From JANYGA01 sp031420415 (GTDB lineage Bacteria > Vulcanimicrobiota > Vulcanimicrobiia > Vulcanimicrobiales > Vulcanimicrobiaceae): a DNA stretch of 64,000 bases. The notes under the pieces were generated by a model that was not told the DNA's origin, did no database searches, and was given only the letters and a program-made list of their open reading frames with translations. Shown piece after piece: positions 62,773-64,000 of the stretch. The translations under genes were made by a program, and so were the position numbers. Every line of letters starts with the position of its first letter. Positions within the stretch are counted from its first letter, which is position 1. The stretch spans positions 1 to 64,000 of the forward strand of contig JANOMT010000056.1 of the NCBI GenBank assembly GCA_031420415.1. Direction: 5' to 3'.

Positions 62773-63080
62773 CACTCGTCGTCGTCGGAGAATCCGGCAG
62801 CCACGATCTCGTAATTCGCGGTGCGGGGTGCGCCCGCAAGCAACGGTGCGAGCGTTGCTTGCAACGTCGCGAACGTCGGCTTCGTCGCATGGGCGTCGTG
62901 CGCGTCCGTACTCGTCCATTCTTCGAGAAGGACGATCCGTGCGGCGCTCTCGAGATCGCGCCCGATGCGGAATGCGAGCAGTCCGGCACCGAGCAGCGTT
63001 TCGAGATACTCATCGAGAGCGTGCGCCGCATGTTCGGCTGAATCGGCGTCGCGCGCGGTGAGTTCGGCGATGAAGATCAC
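62772..63080 (-). CDS. Putative quinol monooxygenase-like ABM-domain protein
   Basis: A 102-residue protein with a ferredoxin-like ABM pattern: FIAELTARDADSAEHAAHAL, then LLAFRIGRDLESAARIVLLE and EEWTSTDAHDAHATKPTFA. Small stand-alone ABM proteins oxidise quinols or handle electrophiles. It sits between lpd (4 nt gap) and lipB (1-base overlap), an unusual insertion into a lipoylation operon. GTG start. Confidence 0.75.
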   Translation of the reverse strand: MIFIAELTARDADSAEHAAHALDEYLETLLGAGLLAFRIGRDLESAARIVLLEEWTSTDAHDAHATKPTFATLQATLAPLLAGAPRTANYEIVAAGFSDDDE

Positions 63081-63084
63081 GCGA

Positions 63085-64000
63085 TCAGACGCCCGCGCCG
63101 ACGGGTGTCTTCGGCTTGGCATTGACGATGTGGATCGCTTTGCCGTGTGCGGCTTCGGCTGCATCCATGATCGATTCGGTCAGCGTCGGATGCGGGTGGA
63201 TCGCGAGCCCGATATCTTCGAGCGTCGCGCCCATCTCGAGGGCGATCACGCCTTCACCGATGAGGGATTCGGCCTGCGGTGCGATGATGTGCATGCCGAG
63301 CAGCAGGTCGGTCTTCGCATCGCCGATGAGCTTGATCATGCCGTCGGTCTCGTTCATCGTCCGTGCGCGACCGCTCGCGAGCAACGGGAATTTTCCGATG
63401 CGCAGCTCGTACCCCGCGGCCCTGGCCTCTTCTTCCGAAAGGCCGACCGTGGCAACTTCGGGATCGGTGTAAACGCAGTTGGGCACCGCGATTGGATCGT
63501 AGGCGGCGGACATGTCGCCGCCGATCACTTCCGCTGCGACGGTCCCCTCTTTCATGGCCTTGTGCGCCAGGAGCGGCGAGCTCGTGACGTCGCCGATGGC
63601 AAAAATGCCCGCGACCTTCGTGCGACGTTGCGCGTCGACGGCAATGAAGCCGTGCTCGTCGGTCGCGAGACCGGCCGCTGCGAGGTTGAGGGTATCGGTG
63701 ACCGGGCGACGACCGACGGCGACGAGTGCCATCTCGAATTCGCGTGTCTCGTCTTTGCCGTTCGTGTAATCGCCGTTGAAAACGGCCTTGACGCCGTCGC
63801 CGACTTTTTCGAGCGAGATGAGCTTCGTGCCGAGCGCGATCTCGACGCCCTGCTTCTTGAGGATGCGCGCCATCGTCTTGGCGATTTCGAGATCGGTTCC
63901 GGTGAGCACGTTCGGCATCTGCTCGACGACGAGCACCTTCGCACCCATCCGCGTGTAAACGGTCGCGAATTCGAGACCGATCACGCCGCCGCCGATGACG
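63085..64000 (-). CDS. lpdA: Dihydrolipoyl dehydrogenase, C-terminal part
   Basis: The gene continues past the right edge; about 305 residues are visible. They contain the NAD-binding loop GGGVIGLEFATVYTRMGAK, the central FIAVDAQRRTKVAGIFAIGD FAD segment and the dimerisation domain with the catalytic base in AIHPHPTLTE. E3 reoxidises dihydrolipoyl groups of 2-oxoacid dehydrogenases. The redox-active Cys pair lies outside the window. It is first in the row lpd, ABM gene, lipB, lipA. Confidence 0.92.
   Translation of the reverse strand, partial: VIGGGVIGLEFATVYTRMGAKVLVVEQMPNVLTGTDLEIAKTMARILKKQGVEIALGTKLISLEKVGDGVKAVFNGDYTNGKDETREFEMALVAVGRRPVTDTLNLAAAGLATDEHGFIAVDAQRRTKVAGIFAIGDVTSSPLLAHKAMKEGTVAAEVIGGDMSAAYDPIAVPNCVYTDPEVATVGLSEEEARAAGYELRIGKFPLLASGRARTMNETDGMIKLIGDAKTDLLLGMHIIAPQAESLIGEGVIALEMGATLEDIGLAIHPHPTLTESIMDAAEAAHGKAIHIVNAKPKTPVGAGV

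Noticed and set aside
1..64000. CRISPR arrays and rRNA operons
   Set aside because: No regularly spaced repeats and no conserved rRNA blocks were seen on either strand.

Overview
The window is a high-GC bacterial chromosome segment of 64 kb. It carries two contiguous blocks of housekeeping genes and a left third full of decayed or mobile DNA. Many starts are GTG or TTG. Small exported proteins, a TonB-C-terminal-like exported protein, a decayed TonB-dependent receptor, and a sporulation/plastid-type R3H AAA ATPase beside an Orn/Lys/Arg decarboxylase-tmk-holB string are all present. This mix suggests a lineage outside the best-studied phyla; a Candidatus Eremiobacterota (WPS-2)-like bacterium would fit, but that is inference from gene content only. 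No rRNA, tRNA or CRISPR array was recognised.

Layout. 1-1.7 kb: the end of a ubiX-like gene, an exported TonB-C-like protein and a broken MNT/HEPN pair. 2.1-13.7 kb: an accessory zone with three IS3-family elements (2108-3252 intact; 5224-6444 intact with a 4-bp target duplication; 11028-12285 decayed). It also holds a MACPF-like/PASTA protein, a three-gene set (unknown 117-aa protein, I9-like propeptide metalloprotease, and an unknown gene cut by the second IS), and fragments of a DNA-polymerase-like gene, an OmpR-type regulator, a lipoprotein and a TonB-dependent receptor. 13.7-22.6 kb: a large exported lectin-like protein, more gene remnants, a selenium-binding-protein (methanethiol oxidase family) gene coupled to a membrane protein, an alpha/beta hydrolase, and a GntR regulator next to a sterol desaturase-type hydroxylase with a clear promoter/operator.

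22.8-32.3 kb is the most interesting region. Nine minus-strand genes are coupled by overlaps or gaps of 10 nt or less: inositol-3-phosphate synthase, a degenerate HD-like protein, a methyltransferase, a Gfo/Idh oxidoreductase, a zinc-knuckle metallo-beta-lactamase-like protein, a YcaO enzyme, an IolE/IolI-type TIM-barrel isomerase, a GT4 glycosyltransferase and a PIG-L deacetylase. MIPS + GT4 + PIG-L repeats the early logic of mycothiol synthesis (inositol phosphate, glycosylation, N-deacetylation), but the rest is unlike any pathway I know. I propose an undescribed inositol-glycoside-type metabolite.

32.6-38.9 kb: a serine beta-lactamase-like hydrolase, a DUF4239-like membrane protein, a PBP4-type DD-carboxypeptidase and a Tat-exported beta-carbonic anhydrase. 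39.2-49.2 kb: a MobA-like nucleotidyltransferase with ispE, a large (alpha/alpha)6 glycosidase, pdxST (PLP synthesis), and small exported or membrane proteins. 49.3-64 kb is core: amino acid decarboxylase, R3H ATPase, tmk, holB; then MTAP with a bifunctional nuclease, ychF, gdhA, an HxlR regulator, an MFS exporter, and lipA-lipB-monooxygenase-lpd for lipoate attachment and use.
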